DNA of 64,000 nucleotides from Fibrella rubiginis (lineage in GTDB: Bacteria; Bacteroidota; Bacteroidia; Cytophagales; Spirosomataceae). The position numbers and the translations under genes were made by a program. The stretch lies in the NCBI RefSeq assembly GCF_017353185.1, contig NZ_JAFMYV010000009.1:1-64000 (forward strand), in the 5' to 3' direction. A model generated the notes under the pieces. It made no database searches. It was not told the DNA's origin and worked only from the letters and a program-made list of their open reading frames with translations. Below, one piece after another: positions 25,870-34,328 of this stretch (positions are counted from its first letter, which is position 1; each line of letters begins with the position of its first letter).

Positions 25870-26247
25870 ATGAATCTATTTGTCTACGGCACCCTGCGCA
25901 GCACTTATGGCAACCCAATGGCCCACTTGCTCCGGCAGCATGCCCGCTTGCTGGGACATGGCTGGGTACCGGGGCGTCTTTTTAACCTGGGCTGGTATCC
26001 CGGTGCTACCTACGAACCCGACAGTAGCCACCGCGTCTGGGGTGACGTTTTTCAGATCGTCGACGAATCAATCCTAACTCAACTGGATGACTATGAAGGT
26101 ATTAAGCACCACCCCGACGACGAATACGCCCGCCGGGAAGTGCCCGTCCACATGGCCGACGAAGCCGTTTCCTGCCAGATGTACGTATTCCTGAAAGTAG
26201 ATGGGCACCAGACGCTGATCGAGTCAGGCAATTTTCTGGAAAGGTAG
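25870..26247 (+). CDS. Gamma-glutamylcyclotransferase-like (GGCT/AIG2) protein
   Basis: The 125-residue protein starts MNLFVYGTLRSTYGNPM, the YGTL substrate loop of the GGCT-like fold, and has LDDYEGIKHHP with the acidic residue region typical of the family. Members cleave gamma-glutamyl peptides or amines to 5-oxoproline; small bacterial versions are mostly uncharacterised. ATG 25870 is preferred over the TTG six bases earlier. It is isolated between the pca operon and the tonB gene. Confidence 0.85.
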   Translation: MNLFVYGTLRSTYGNPMAHLLRQHARLLGHGWVPGRLFNLGWYPGATYEPDSSHRVWGDVFQIVDESILTQLDDYEGIKHHPDDEYARREVPVHMADEAVSCQMYVFLKVDGHQTLIESGNFLER

Positions 26248-26250
26248 AAG

Positions 26251-26420
26251 GGGAGAGAGCTAAGAGCCAAGAGGTGAGAGTCAAGAGCCAAGAGGTGAGA
26301 GTCAAGAGCTAAGAGCCAAGAGGTAAGAGTGGCTGACGCAAGTGTACTCCTACGTCAGCCACTCTTACCTCTTGGCTCTTAGCTCTTGACTCTCACCTCT
26401 TGACTCTTAGCTCTCTCTCC
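26251..26420. repeat. Long inverted repeat of AAGAGCCAAGAGGT words
   Basis: The longest perfect arms are 26289-26338 and 26353-26402 (50 bp, 14-nt loop); weaker pairing continues to 26420. Each arm is built from short purine-rich words (AGAGCCAAGAGGTGAGAG, TCAAGAGCTAAGAG), and the left side has one extra word copy. It fills most of the 226-bp gap between the GGCT and tonB genes and leaves no unique DNA except about 50 bp before tonB. Words are not evenly spaced by unique spacers, so it is not a CRISPR array. Confidence 0.93.
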
Positions 26421-26473
26421 TGTGCATTCATGCACCCGTCTGCATCTACACGGAAACAAACGTCTGTGTAGTC

Positions 26474-27268
26474 ATGGCCAATTTCGACGATCTTATTTTT
26501 GAACACCGCAACCAGGCCTACGGGGCCTATGACCTGCGGAAAGCCTACCGGGCCACGCTGGGCCGGGCCGTTGTGCTGGGAAGCCTGCTGTTTGTGGGTG
26601 CCCTGCAAATCCCCTCGCTCTATGCGCTCGTAAAACCCGAACGTACGGCGTTTATGGATGAAATAACGCTCACAAACGTGACAACGGAAGCGCCGCCTGA
26701 AGACAAAGTGGTAATTCCGCCGAAAGAAGAAATAGCCCCCACGGTGGCTACGGTAAAGAATCTCGTGCCTGAGGTAGTGGCCGATGCCCCCGATGACGTG
26801 CCTCCCATCGCTACGGTCGACGAACTGAAAGAGGCCATCTCCGGCCAGACTACGCAGGAGGGCACCGGCGACATGGAGATCATCGCTCCGCCCGAATCGT
26901 CGGCCCCCACGGCCATTGAGCAGGCTATAGAAAAACCAGAAGTAAACGATGACGCTCCCTTCACCGTCGTTGAGCAGCAACCCGAATTTCCGGGCGGGAT
27001 ATCAGCCCTGGCCGCGTACCTGCAACGTAACCTGCACTACCCCGGTGCTGCCAGCAGCGCGGGTGTATCGGGCAAGGTATACCTGAACTTCATTGTCAAC
27101 ACAGATGGCAGCCTCGTTGACGTGGAGGTGATCAAAGGCATTGGTTTTGGCTGCGACGACGAGGCGCTTCGCGTGGTGAAAAACATGCCCCGCTGGAAAG
27201 CCGGGCGGCAGGCCGGCCGGACGGTGCGCGTGAAATTCACCCTGCCCGTGGTTTTTCGGCTGGATTAA
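26474..27268 (+). CDS. TonB-family energy transducer
   Basis: The 264-residue protein has a short cytoplasmic start (NFDDLIFEHRNQAYGAYDLRKAY, split here), one membrane helix at about residues 35-53 (VVLGSLLFVGALQIPSLYAL), an acidic proline-rich periplasmic linker and a C-terminal TonB domain with the YP motif (LHYPGAASSAGVSG) ending in VKFTLPVVFRLD. It passes proton-motive energy to outer membrane receptors such as the SusC protein at 39429. No exbB or exbD is adjacent. Confidence 0.92.
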   Translation: MANFDDLIFEHRNQAYGAYDLRKAYRATLGRAVVLGSLLFVGALQIPSLYALVKPERTAFMDEITLTNVTTEAPPEDKVVIPPKEEIAPTVATVKNLVPEVVADAPDDVPPIATVDELKEAISGQTTQEGTGDMEIIAPPESSAPTAIEQAIEKPEVNDDAPFTVVEQQPEFPGGISALAAYLQRNLHYPGAASSAGVSGKVYLNFIVNTDGSLVDVEVIKGIGFGCDDEALRVVKNMPRWKAGRQAGRTVRVKFTLPVVFRLD

Positions 27269-27278
27269 CCCACTTGTA

Positions 27279-27286
27279 TAATTTTG
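27279..27286 (+). promoter_or_regulatory. Candidate -7 promoter element
   Basis: TAATTTTG fits TAnnTTTG and lies 39 bp before the ATG of the glycoside hydrolase lipoprotein gene. The upstream -33 region (TTTTTCGG) is a weak match. Confidence 0.4.
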
Positions 27287-27325
27287 TTGCCAACGTGACG
27301 GATGAGGCAAGGGTAGTCAACATAT

Positions 27326-28648
27326 ATGATGATTACCTATTGGGAAGTTAAAACGCGAAGAATCTTCTGGTTAGCCCCGCTGTTTTTAGTCATGTTGGGT
27401 GGTTGTGAGGGCAGAAATGGGCAACGCCCCACCGACACAGCCCCCACGGCACCCACCGCCATTCGGTTCAACGGGCAGTCGTATGAACTGTACTGGCATG
27501 GCAAACCCTACTACATCAAGGGTGCAGGCGGCGTGAGCCATCTGGCCCAGCTCAAGGCCTGTGGTGGTAATTCGGTGCGGGTTTGGGACGACATAGACGC
27601 CGGCCGGATTCTCGACGAAGCCCAGCGGCTGGGCCTGACCGTGATGCTGGGTCTCTGGGTAGAGCGCGAAATGGAGGGGTTCGACTACGACGACCAGCCC
27701 GCCGTGGAGCGGCAGTACCAGCGCATTCGTAAAACGGTGCTCAAATACCGCCACCACCCGGCTCTGCTCATGTGGTGTGTGGGCAACGAATGGGCATTGG
27801 AAGCCGATAATTTCAAAGTATACGACGAGGTGAACCGCCTCTCTCAACTGGTTCATTCGCTGGATAACAATCATCCCGTCAGCACGGCCATGTCGTCAGA
27901 CAGTGAACGGTCTATTCGCCTGGTAGCCCAGCGTTGTACCGATGTCGACGTGCTTTCGGTAAACTCATACGCACTCACGTCGCAGCTTGCCAAATTTCTG
28001 GATAAAGGTGGCTGGCACAAACCCTACCTGATTTCGGAATACGGCGCCCCCGGCTACTGGGAAACAACCCTGGCCCCCTGGGGTGCGCCCGACGAACCGA
28101 ACAGTGAACAGAAAGCCAAATCGGTGCGCGACTTTTACCACGCTTACATCGGATCCTACCCGCCCAATTGCTTTGGCGCTTACCTGTTCTATTGGGGAAC
28201 CAAGCAGGAAGAAACCCATACGTGGTTCAGCGTTTTCGACGAAGAGGGCCGCGAATCGCCGCTGGTGGGGGTGATGCAGGAGTTGTGGTCGCGGCGCAAA
28301 CCGGCTAACCTGGCTCCGGTAGTTAAGCGGCTATTGATTGACGGAAAGCCCTTGCTAAACCAGTCATTTACGGCGTCAAGGCCATGGCATCAGGCTCATT
28401 TTCAGGTTGTTGACCCGGAGAAAGATACGCTTACCTACTACTGGGAAGTGAAACAGCGAGCTGAGTCGGGCACCGACTACGTAGGCGTACCCCGCCCCGC
28501 TCTTGAAGGGCTTCTGGATGGTAACAATACCCCAACTGTTCGCTTCCGGCTACCGGCCAGGCCCGGTGCCTACCGCCTCTTCGCCAACGCCTACGACGGG
28601 CATCATCACGTGGCCACCGCCAATTTTTCGTTTGAGGTAAAGAAGTAA
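27326..28648 (+). CDS. Glycoside hydrolase lipoprotein (GH2/GH5-type TIM barrel)
   Basis: This 440-residue protein has a lipoprotein signal (LFLVMLGGC, lipobox Cys near residue 27). The barrel retains both catalytic acid motifs of clan GH-A: the acid/base Glu in WCVGNEWALE and the nucleophile in LISEYGAPG. A C-terminal beta domain (about 330-440) follows. Substrate is probably a beta-linked glycan. It converges on the GT2 synthase gene with only 3 bp between the stop codons, suggesting that one makes and the other trims or degrades a related polysaccharide; this is inference. Confidence 0.85.
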   Translation: MMITYWEVKTRRIFWLAPLFLVMLGGCEGRNGQRPTDTAPTAPTAIRFNGQSYELYWHGKPYYIKGAGGVSHLAQLKACGGNSVRVWDDIDAGRILDEAQRLGLTVMLGLWVEREMEGFDYDDQPAVERQYQRIRKTVLKYRHHPALLMWCVGNEWALEADNFKVYDEVNRLSQLVHSLDNNHPVSTAMSSDSERSIRLVAQRCTDVDVLSVNSYALTSQLAKFLDKGGWHKPYLISEYGAPGYWETTLAPWGAPDEPNSEQKAKSVRDFYHAYIGSYPPNCFGAYLFYWGTKQEETHTWFSVFDEEGRESPLVGVMQELWSRRKPANLAPVVKRLLIDGKPLLNQSFTASRPWHQAHFQVVDPEKDTLTYYWEVKQRAESGTDYVGVPRPALEGLLDGNNTPTVRFRLPARPGAYRLFANAYDGHHHVATANFSFEVKK

Positions 28649-28651
28649 GTC

Positions 28652-31195
28652 TTACTCCGCCGCTGTCATCAACGCCTTGCGATGCCGTTGTAAAGCGGCC
28701 CGTTCGCCAAACACAACACCCCTGATTTCGGGGTAGCGCTCCCGCATCAGGTCAAGGGCTTCAGTCGTCCATTGCGCGGCGGTGCGAGGTTCGGTCAGTG
28801 ACGAAAGCTGGGTGATCAGAATGGGTTTCTGGCGGATGGTATAGTCGGGATGGGTGCGCACAGTGGTGTGTATTGGCTGAAACAAGGCAGCAAACGAATG
28901 ACTTTTCCAGTTAGCCTCCGCTGCCGGATCGTCTATTTCATCAAAACCAAGCCAGTCAACAGCGTCATTGCCGGGGTAATGGGCCACAAGCGTAGCCGGT
29001 TTGGTAGGGCACCACACCCAGAGCAGGTTGTCGGCCCCTTTCCGGCGACAACCTGCCACCAGATAGCGCCACGTTTGCTGGTAAAGGGCCAGGTCACGCT
29101 CTTCAGAAAGGCTCCAGGGCTGGGCGGGATCGTCGAAACGGGGCATGAAACTGACCAGAATGGGGGTACCATACGCTTTTGCCGACAGGGCAAATTCAGC
29201 CAGGGCCTCGTCGCGCTCACCCCGCAGGATACTGCCCAGAAACGCCTGAAGGCCCCCTTCTCCCGCCGACAGTCCCGCTGGTTCGATCAGGAGTAGGGGA
29301 AATTTGACGTCTGGCTGGCCGCTTGCCCGCCCAGGAATGGCTGAGCCTGCCGCCACTGGCCAGCTTAGGTGATAAGGCACGATCAGGGTATCGGCCGTTT
29401 GGCGGGCCAGGGTAGTGCCGTCGGGGGTCAGGCCCACGTAGAAGGGTTGGGTGGTGGCAAACCGCAGGTGTCTGGGCAGGTGGTCGGTACGTTTGTTGTA
29501 GGTAAACACGCCCATTCCCAGCGTCAGCACCAGCACGCCAATAAACAACGGCAAAGCCCACCGCCGGAGCCAGTAGTAGAGGCTGTAGCGAACCCGCCAG
29601 GCAACCAGCCGCATAGACCAGAAAAAATCGGGCCTCCAGGCCGACAACCGGCTGATCCAGCTGCCAATAGTCAGCAGCATCTTCTCCTGACCAATGATGA
29701 TGTTGATGCTCATAATCAGCACGTTGAGCAGGCCAAAGCCAATCATCAGCTGCGAATAAACGTTGTTCAACGTGAATCGGCCATACCAGTAAAGGCTAAA
29801 ACCAATGGCGCCCAGCGTGAGTAGGGCCATAAGCAGATTGGGTAAGATGAGGACCAGGTTATTGCGCGGCTTGTCGTCTTTCGGGGTGGGGATATAGGGC
29901 ACTTTTACCCGGAAAATAGTGTAGACAAACCCCAGCACATACACCCACCACGTACCGCTGGCCAACACACCGCCCACCAGGTGAAAGCCGGCTTCGTGCC
30001 GCTCTACCAGCCACCGTTGCGCATACTGCCGAACCAGAAACGCGGTCAGAAAAACGGGAACATAGGCTGTGGCAAACAGCAACAGATCGAGTTGCAAAGG
30101 CAGCCGCATCAGCACCAGCGACAGAATGGGAATCAGAATGTCGATGAGTTGCACCGTACCCAGCAGGTAATACAGCGGCAGGGTGCCGTAGTGCAGCTTT
30201 TGCCGAAACGATAGTCCGCCAAACACGCGCGGGTAGGTGGTTACGAGCAGTTCAAACGTGCCCCGCGCCCACTTTAACTGCTGCTTGTAATAGGCCGATA
30301 GGGTGGCCGGTACCAATCCGTATGACAGCGGTAGTGGCACATACGCCGACGTCCAGCCTTTCGCGTGCAGCCGCATGGCCGTGTGCATATCTTCACTCAG
30401 CCCGTTGGCGTGCCCGCCGATGCTGTCCAGCGCCTCGCGCCGGAACGTGCAGTTGGCACCAATGGCCTGGGCCGTGCCATATTGACCCATGCAGGTCATC
30501 ATGGGGCCATAGAAACTGTATGTCTGCTCGGTGGCACCAAAGGCTACTACGCTCTCTTTGCGGTTGTAATACGCCTGCGCGCATTGCACAAAACCCACGG
30601 CGCTATCCTCAAAATAGGGGAGTACATGGTCCAGGAAATCGGGGACGGGCACGTGGTCGGGGTCGATGACGAGGCAGATGTCGCCGGTGGCCTGTTGCAG
30701 TGCGTTGTTGATGTTGCCCGCTTTGGCGTCGGTTTTGTCCCTGCGCGTCATGTGCCGTACGCCCATCTCGGCGCAAACCTGACGTAGATATGGGTCGTTG
30801 GCCTCGTCGCAGAGGTAGGTAGTGTGGGGGTAGGTGATGGCCTGAATAGCCCGCAATGTGTTGATGATCATGGCGTGGGGTTCGCCGGGGCAGTAGGTCG
30901 TCAGCACGTCGACGGTCCAGTCGCGGGTGACGGCGGGGCGCACGAGGGGCTTCACCTGCCAGTAGTGGTACCATTCGTGCAGCAGCCGGAGCGACTTAAA
31001 CAGTACCGAGATCGTGAGGAGGGCAAACAGCCACGAATAGCCCCGGTTCTGCGGCTGAAAATACACCCACAGAAACGCCGCCATAAACAGCAACCCCATG
31101 ACAATCAATAGCCTGACGGGCCGTAGATCATGGGGTTTCGACGAGAAATTATACGCTTCGTTAGGCGTAGCGTCCGTAAAGGTGGGCCATTGCAT
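28652..31195 (-). CDS. Cellulose-synthase-like GT2 glycosyltransferase fused to a GH26-like domain
   Basis: The 847-residue membrane protein has two N-terminal helices (about 28-46 and 53-68), a GT2 domain with the UDP-sugar motif DPDH (178-181), SEDM (267-270) and QQLKWARG (305-312, the QxxRW equivalent), then several helices up to about residue 565. Residues about 590-847 resemble a GH26 barrel (LLWVWCPTKP, AVDWLGFDEIDD). The expected catalytic glutamates are not seen: VSFMPRFDD stands where GH26 has xxHEM and ITQLSS where it has SEFG. The C-terminal part may therefore bind glycan without hydrolysis. It likely polymerises and exports a beta-glycan. Confidence 0.86.
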   Translation of the reverse strand: MQWPTFTDATPNEAYNFSSKPHDLRPVRLLIVMGLLFMAAFLWVYFQPQNRGYSWLFALLTISVLFKSLRLLHEWYHYWQVKPLVRPAVTRDWTVDVLTTYCPGEPHAMIINTLRAIQAITYPHTTYLCDEANDPYLRQVCAEMGVRHMTRRDKTDAKAGNINNALQQATGDICLVIDPDHVPVPDFLDHVLPYFEDSAVGFVQCAQAYYNRKESVVAFGATEQTYSFYGPMMTCMGQYGTAQAIGANCTFRREALDSIGGHANGLSEDMHTAMRLHAKGWTSAYVPLPLSYGLVPATLSAYYKQQLKWARGTFELLVTTYPRVFGGLSFRQKLHYGTLPLYYLLGTVQLIDILIPILSLVLMRLPLQLDLLLFATAYVPVFLTAFLVRQYAQRWLVERHEAGFHLVGGVLASGTWWVYVLGFVYTIFRVKVPYIPTPKDDKPRNNLVLILPNLLMALLTLGAIGFSLYWYGRFTLNNVYSQLMIGFGLLNVLIMSINIIIGQEKMLLTIGSWISRLSAWRPDFFWSMRLVAWRVRYSLYYWLRRWALPLFIGVLVLTLGMGVFTYNKRTDHLPRHLRFATTQPFYVGLTPDGTTLARQTADTLIVPYHLSWPVAAGSAIPGRASGQPDVKFPLLLIEPAGLSAGEGGLQAFLGSILRGERDEALAEFALSAKAYGTPILVSFMPRFDDPAQPWSLSEERDLALYQQTWRYLVAGCRRKGADNLLWVWCPTKPATLVAHYPGNDAVDWLGFDEIDDPAAEANWKSHSFAALFQPIHTTVRTHPDYTIRQKPILITQLSSLTEPRTAAQWTTEALDLMRERYPEIRGVVFGERAALQRHRKALMTAAE

Positions 31196-31290
31196 GGATA
31201 GATAGACGAATGAGGCTGTCCAGTTTAGACTTCATCTTTTCCGTCCGGTCAACACAATTAACTGTACTGTTTGTAGCGGGTGCTTAACGA

Positions 31291-31812
31291 TCAAAATATT
31301 ATCCTATAATACTGGCACAAAAAGTCCTGCCCGAACTCGTGAATTTGTTTTTGATAAAGCGGGGTAAAGCCGTTGCGTTCGTAGAAGCGCATCAGGGCCG
31401 GGCGGGTGGCATCGGTCTCTAACTGAATCTCGTGGATACCGCGTTTCAGGCAGACCTCTTTACAGAAATCGAGTATAGGCTTGAATAGGTTCTGCCCCGC
31501 AAAGGACCGCCGTATGGCTAGTTTGTGAATGATGCCTACGGTATTTGCCGGTACGTCGGGATAAAAGAGCGGGTCTTCCCATTGCAGGATAAACGTACCC
31601 GCCGGTTCGGCTGATTGGGATGCCGCACCGGCGTTGTTATCGTGAGCATACATCACGTAGCAATTGTCGCGGGTATAGTCGCTGATGAGGTTTTCCGCCG
31701 TTAGTGTGTCTGGCTCCCACATCAGTTGCCCTGAGTCGACGAGCCACTGTCCCACTTCCCGCACAAGTTGCAGAAAGACATCAGGCTGGTCATTATGAAA
31801 GGTATAGATCAC
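31291..31812 (-). CDS. GNAT-family N-acetyltransferase
   Basis: The 173-residue protein has a GNAT core: KLAIRRSFAGQNLFKPILDF (acetyl-CoA loop region, residues about 94-113), LETDATRPALMRFYERNGF and a C-terminal beta strand. Acceptor unknown. It starts at a GTG codon; the next ATG would remove about 30 residues of the conserved N-terminus and no upstream in-frame ATG exists before a stop. It stands alone on the minus strand, divergent from the AraC pair. Confidence 0.8.
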   Translation of the reverse strand: MIYTFHNDQPDVFLQLVREVGQWLVDSGQLMWEPDTLTAENLISDYTRDNCYVMYAHDNNAGAASQSAEPAGTFILQWEDPLFYPDVPANTVGIIHKLAIRRSFAGQNLFKPILDFCKEVCLKRGIHEIQLETDATRPALMRFYERNGFTPLYQKQIHEFGQDFLCQYYRIIF

Positions 31813-31941
31813 CGGTAATGCTAGTTAAAAAAGGAGACTTTGCTGGCTAAACGGGTGCTTTCAGCCAGCATATTCAGTAACACAGCCAGAGTATGGGCTG
31901 TGTGCCACCACTTTTCGGGTCAGCTGTTAACACACGCTCGA

Positions 31942-31973
31942 TTGGCAACTAGTACTGCTGGTACATAGATTTG
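31942..31973 (+). promoter_or_regulatory. Bacteroidota-type promoter for the first AraC paralogue
   Basis: TTGG at 31942-31945 and TAGATTTG at 31966-31973 (matches TAnnTTTG) are separated by 20 bp, the normal -33/-7 spacing for the Bacteroidota housekeeping sigma factor. The start codon at 32041 is about 67 bp downstream. Confidence 0.5.
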
Positions 31974-32040
31974 TCTATTCCTACCCAGAAGGGCTAACGG
32001 TGAGTTGCCTCGAAAGCCGATGATACTAGCTACTTCCATT

Positions 32041-32934
32041 ATGACGAACATACATGATTTTCTTGCCTATCTGCCGGGTACCTGCAAGCAGTTGGTTTGC
32101 AAAGACATACTGTTTGCCTACTACGACTGCCTACAGTCGCAGCACCGGGTGGATATTTATACCCACCACAGCTATCTTACGTTCACTATAAGCGGGGGAA
32201 AGCATCTTCATCGGGCAGGCAAAACCTGGACATTGACGAAGGGATGCTGTGAGTTTGTTAAGAAAGGGGCGTTTATTCAAGAGATGTATATTGACGAAGG
32301 ATATCGCGCTATCACGATTTATGTGCCTGATCCGTATTTGCAAAACCTCATTCGTGAACACCGTCGATTTTACCATGTTAAAACGACCCCTAATCAACAT
32401 ACCGAGCAAATTATTGAATTGACTGTTAACGAAACAACGGCCAGGTTTATCCAGACGGTGCTGGCGTTCTTCAGTAATGCAATACTGCCTACCGAAACCG
32501 TTTTAGAAGAGCGGTTTCAGGAATTAGTTTATGCGCTGCTCACAAATCCGGCTAATCATAACCTTGTCACCTATTTAAACAGTTTGACGGAGCGGCCGCA
32601 CGTATCGCTTTATGAAGTGATGGAGACTAATTATATGTACAATCTCTCCCTATGTGACTATGCCCGTATTGCCTGCCGGAGTTTGGCTACGTTCAAACGA
32701 GAATTTGCTACCATCTTCAATACGACACCTGGTAGGTGGCTGATACAAAAAAGGCTTTCATACGCCCAAACATTGTTGGAAATTACCGGGAAAAGTATTG
32801 CTGATATCGTATTTGAAAGCGGTTTCGAGAACGGTTCGCACTTCAGCCGGGCCTTTAAAGAAAAATATGGAATCGCACCCCTGCACTACCGCCAGCAAAA
32901 CCAGAAGAACCTGACGGCAATCGGAGGGATTTAG
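32041..32934 (+). CDS. AraC-family regulator, tandem paralogue 1
   Basis: The 297-residue protein has an ExsA-like N-terminal sensor domain (THHSYLTFTISGGKHLHRAG) and a C-terminal AraC domain (SIADIVFESGFENGSHFSR, YGIAPLHYRQ). The start is set at ATG 32041 because MTNIHDFLAYLPGTCKQLVC lines up with the start of the next gene's product; an ATG at 32020 is also in frame. Base composition is clearly lower in GC (about 40-45% in places) than the flanking operons, and codon choice differs, which suggests separate acquisition. Confidence 0.87.
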   Translation: MTNIHDFLAYLPGTCKQLVCKDILFAYYDCLQSQHRVDIYTHHSYLTFTISGGKHLHRAGKTWTLTKGCCEFVKKGAFIQEMYIDEGYRAITIYVPDPYLQNLIREHRRFYHVKTTPNQHTEQIIELTVNETTARFIQTVLAFFSNAILPTETVLEERFQELVYALLTNPANHNLVTYLNSLTERPHVSLYEVMETNYMYNLSLCDYARIACRSLATFKREFATIFNTTPGRWLIQKRLSYAQTLLEITGKSIADIVFESGFENGSHFSRAFKEKYGIAPLHYRQQNQKNLTAIGGI

Positions 32935-33010
32935 CTCGTGGCTCCGCTATTTTGACCTCTACAGGCAATAAGTTGAGCCTCACAGCAAAGTGCTCTCCAT
33001 CAGCAACGTA

Positions 33011-33018
33011 TACCTTTG
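33011..33018 (+). promoter_or_regulatory. Candidate -7 element for the second AraC paralogue
   Basis: TACCTTTG matches TAnnTTTG and lies 42 bp before ATG 33060. No convincing TTTG at -33 is present. It suggests the two paralogues are transcribed separately. Confidence 0.4.
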
Positions 33019-33059
33019 TTCTGTTCCTGAGCGAGTTAGCCCGCTAGACCCTTACGGTT

Positions 33060-33941
33060 ATGATCAACGTGTACGAGTTTTTACGCTACCAGCCCGAACT
33101 CTACAAACAGTTCGTCTGCAAAGACTTGTTATTCGTTTATTACGACTGCCCGCAAGTAGTTCGCAAAGTAGATGTGTTCACGCATTACAACATTCTTTCC
33201 TTTGTCATTGATGGCAAAAAGCTGATAAACCGGCCTGAAAAGACGTGGCTGTTACAACCCGGATCCTGCTATTTTTTCCGGATAGGGGCTTACAATCAGG
33301 AGTTATATCTGGACGAAGGCTGGTGCTCCATGAATATGTACATCCCGGATAAGTACCTACAGCAACTCATCAGGCAGTATAATAAGCACACCAAAAATAA
33401 ACCACTTGCTGAGCAACCCCTCGAACAGGTTACGGAACTGGCCGTCAGTGAACTCACACGAAGCTTGTCACAAACTATTCTGGCACACTTTTCTGATGAT
33501 CAGCCGCCCGCCGAAGCGCAGTTGGCGCAGTATTTCAATGACTTGTTTCTGTCTATTCTCGATGATCCAGCCAATCAGCTAGTAGCTGCCTACCTGAATA
33601 CGCTGGCCAAATGCCCCGATACGTCGCTGTACACGGTGATGGAAACGAGTTTCATGTATAACCTGTCGCTGACCGAATTCGCTAAGTTTTCTAACCGAAG
33701 TGTAACCACCTTCAAGCGGGAGTTCAAACGTATTTTCAATATGCCACCCGCCCAATGGCTACTACAAAAGCGATTAGACTATGCGGAGGTGCTGCTGACG
33801 AATACCGAAAAAAGCGTCGCCGATATTGCCGCTGAGAGTGGTTTCGTGAGTAACGCCCATTTCAGCAGAACATTCAGCCAAAAATTCGGTGCCTCACCCC
33901 TGCACTACCGGAAGCGGGGTGCGCCCTTGCTGATTGCCTGA
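33060..33941 (+). CDS. AraC-family regulator, tandem paralogue 2
   Basis: The 293-residue protein is a clear paralogue of the preceding one along its whole length: shared QFVCKDLLFVYYDC near the start, the sensor domain (KVDVFTHYNILSFVIDGKK) and the AraC domain (SVADIAAESGFVSNAHFSR, GASPLHYRK). The pair arose by tandem duplication followed by strong divergence. Targets are unknown; the decayed FAD oxidase and the haloperoxidase-like gene downstream are candidates by position. Confidence 0.88.
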   Translation: MINVYEFLRYQPELYKQFVCKDLLFVYYDCPQVVRKVDVFTHYNILSFVIDGKKLINRPEKTWLLQPGSCYFFRIGAYNQELYLDEGWCSMNMYIPDKYLQQLIRQYNKHTKNKPLAEQPLEQVTELAVSELTRSLSQTILAHFSDDQPPAEAQLAQYFNDLFLSILDDPANQLVAAYLNTLAKCPDTSLYTVMETSFMYNLSLTEFAKFSNRSVTTFKREFKRIFNMPPAQWLLQKRLDYAEVLLTNTEKSVADIAAESGFVSNAHFSRTFSQKFGASPLHYRKRGAPLLIA

Positions 33942-33984
33942 CATTTTTTCGTCAATTTCCTCTCACCAATAACTTCCATCAAAC

Positions 33985-34174
33985 ATGGTAGCTGAACGCT
34001 CTATTGCCCAATTCAAAGCAGCCCTGCACGACCAGCTATCGACTCTCAACGCGCGGCGACGACCGCATCCGGGCCACTTACGGTACAAACTACCAGAGGC
34101 CGGCCGCTACTAAAGCCACGTATGACCCGACTAATTTCTTCCGGGTAAACCAGCATATTCCGCCAGTCCGGTAA
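33985..34174 (+). pseudogene. Deletion remnant of a berberine-bridge-type FAD oxidase
   Basis: From ATG 33985 the frame reads MVAERSIAQFKAALHDQL, which resembles the N-terminus of bacterial FAD-linked oxidases (AFKAxLRGEL). After about 34050 a +1 frame reads DDRIRATYGTNYQRP and then TKATYDPTNFFRVNQHIPP to a stop at 34172-34174, the C-terminal BBE-domain ending of the same family (KYDPTNFFRLNQNI). About 400 codons between them are missing and the frames disagree, so this is the scar of a large internal deletion. The assignment is by motif recall, not alignment. The opposite-strand frame here is a shadow. Confidence 0.72.
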
Positions 34175-34328
34175 GACCTTTTCCAATTCGATATCGCCTG
34201 TAGGAGGGCCTTCCTGTAGTAGGTTGCTGATCACCGTCTGTGCTGCTTCTCCAACAAGTTTTCCGGCAAAAAAGCCGGACTGGGTGTCCGTTGCCAAAAA
34301 TTCGTTCGTTTTTAACCAATCAAATCCC

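Noticed and set aside
26251..26420. Possible CRISPR array because of repeated words
   Set aside because: Words are adjacent or overlapping without unique spacers and mirror each other across a centre, so this is a palindrome; no cas genes are present.
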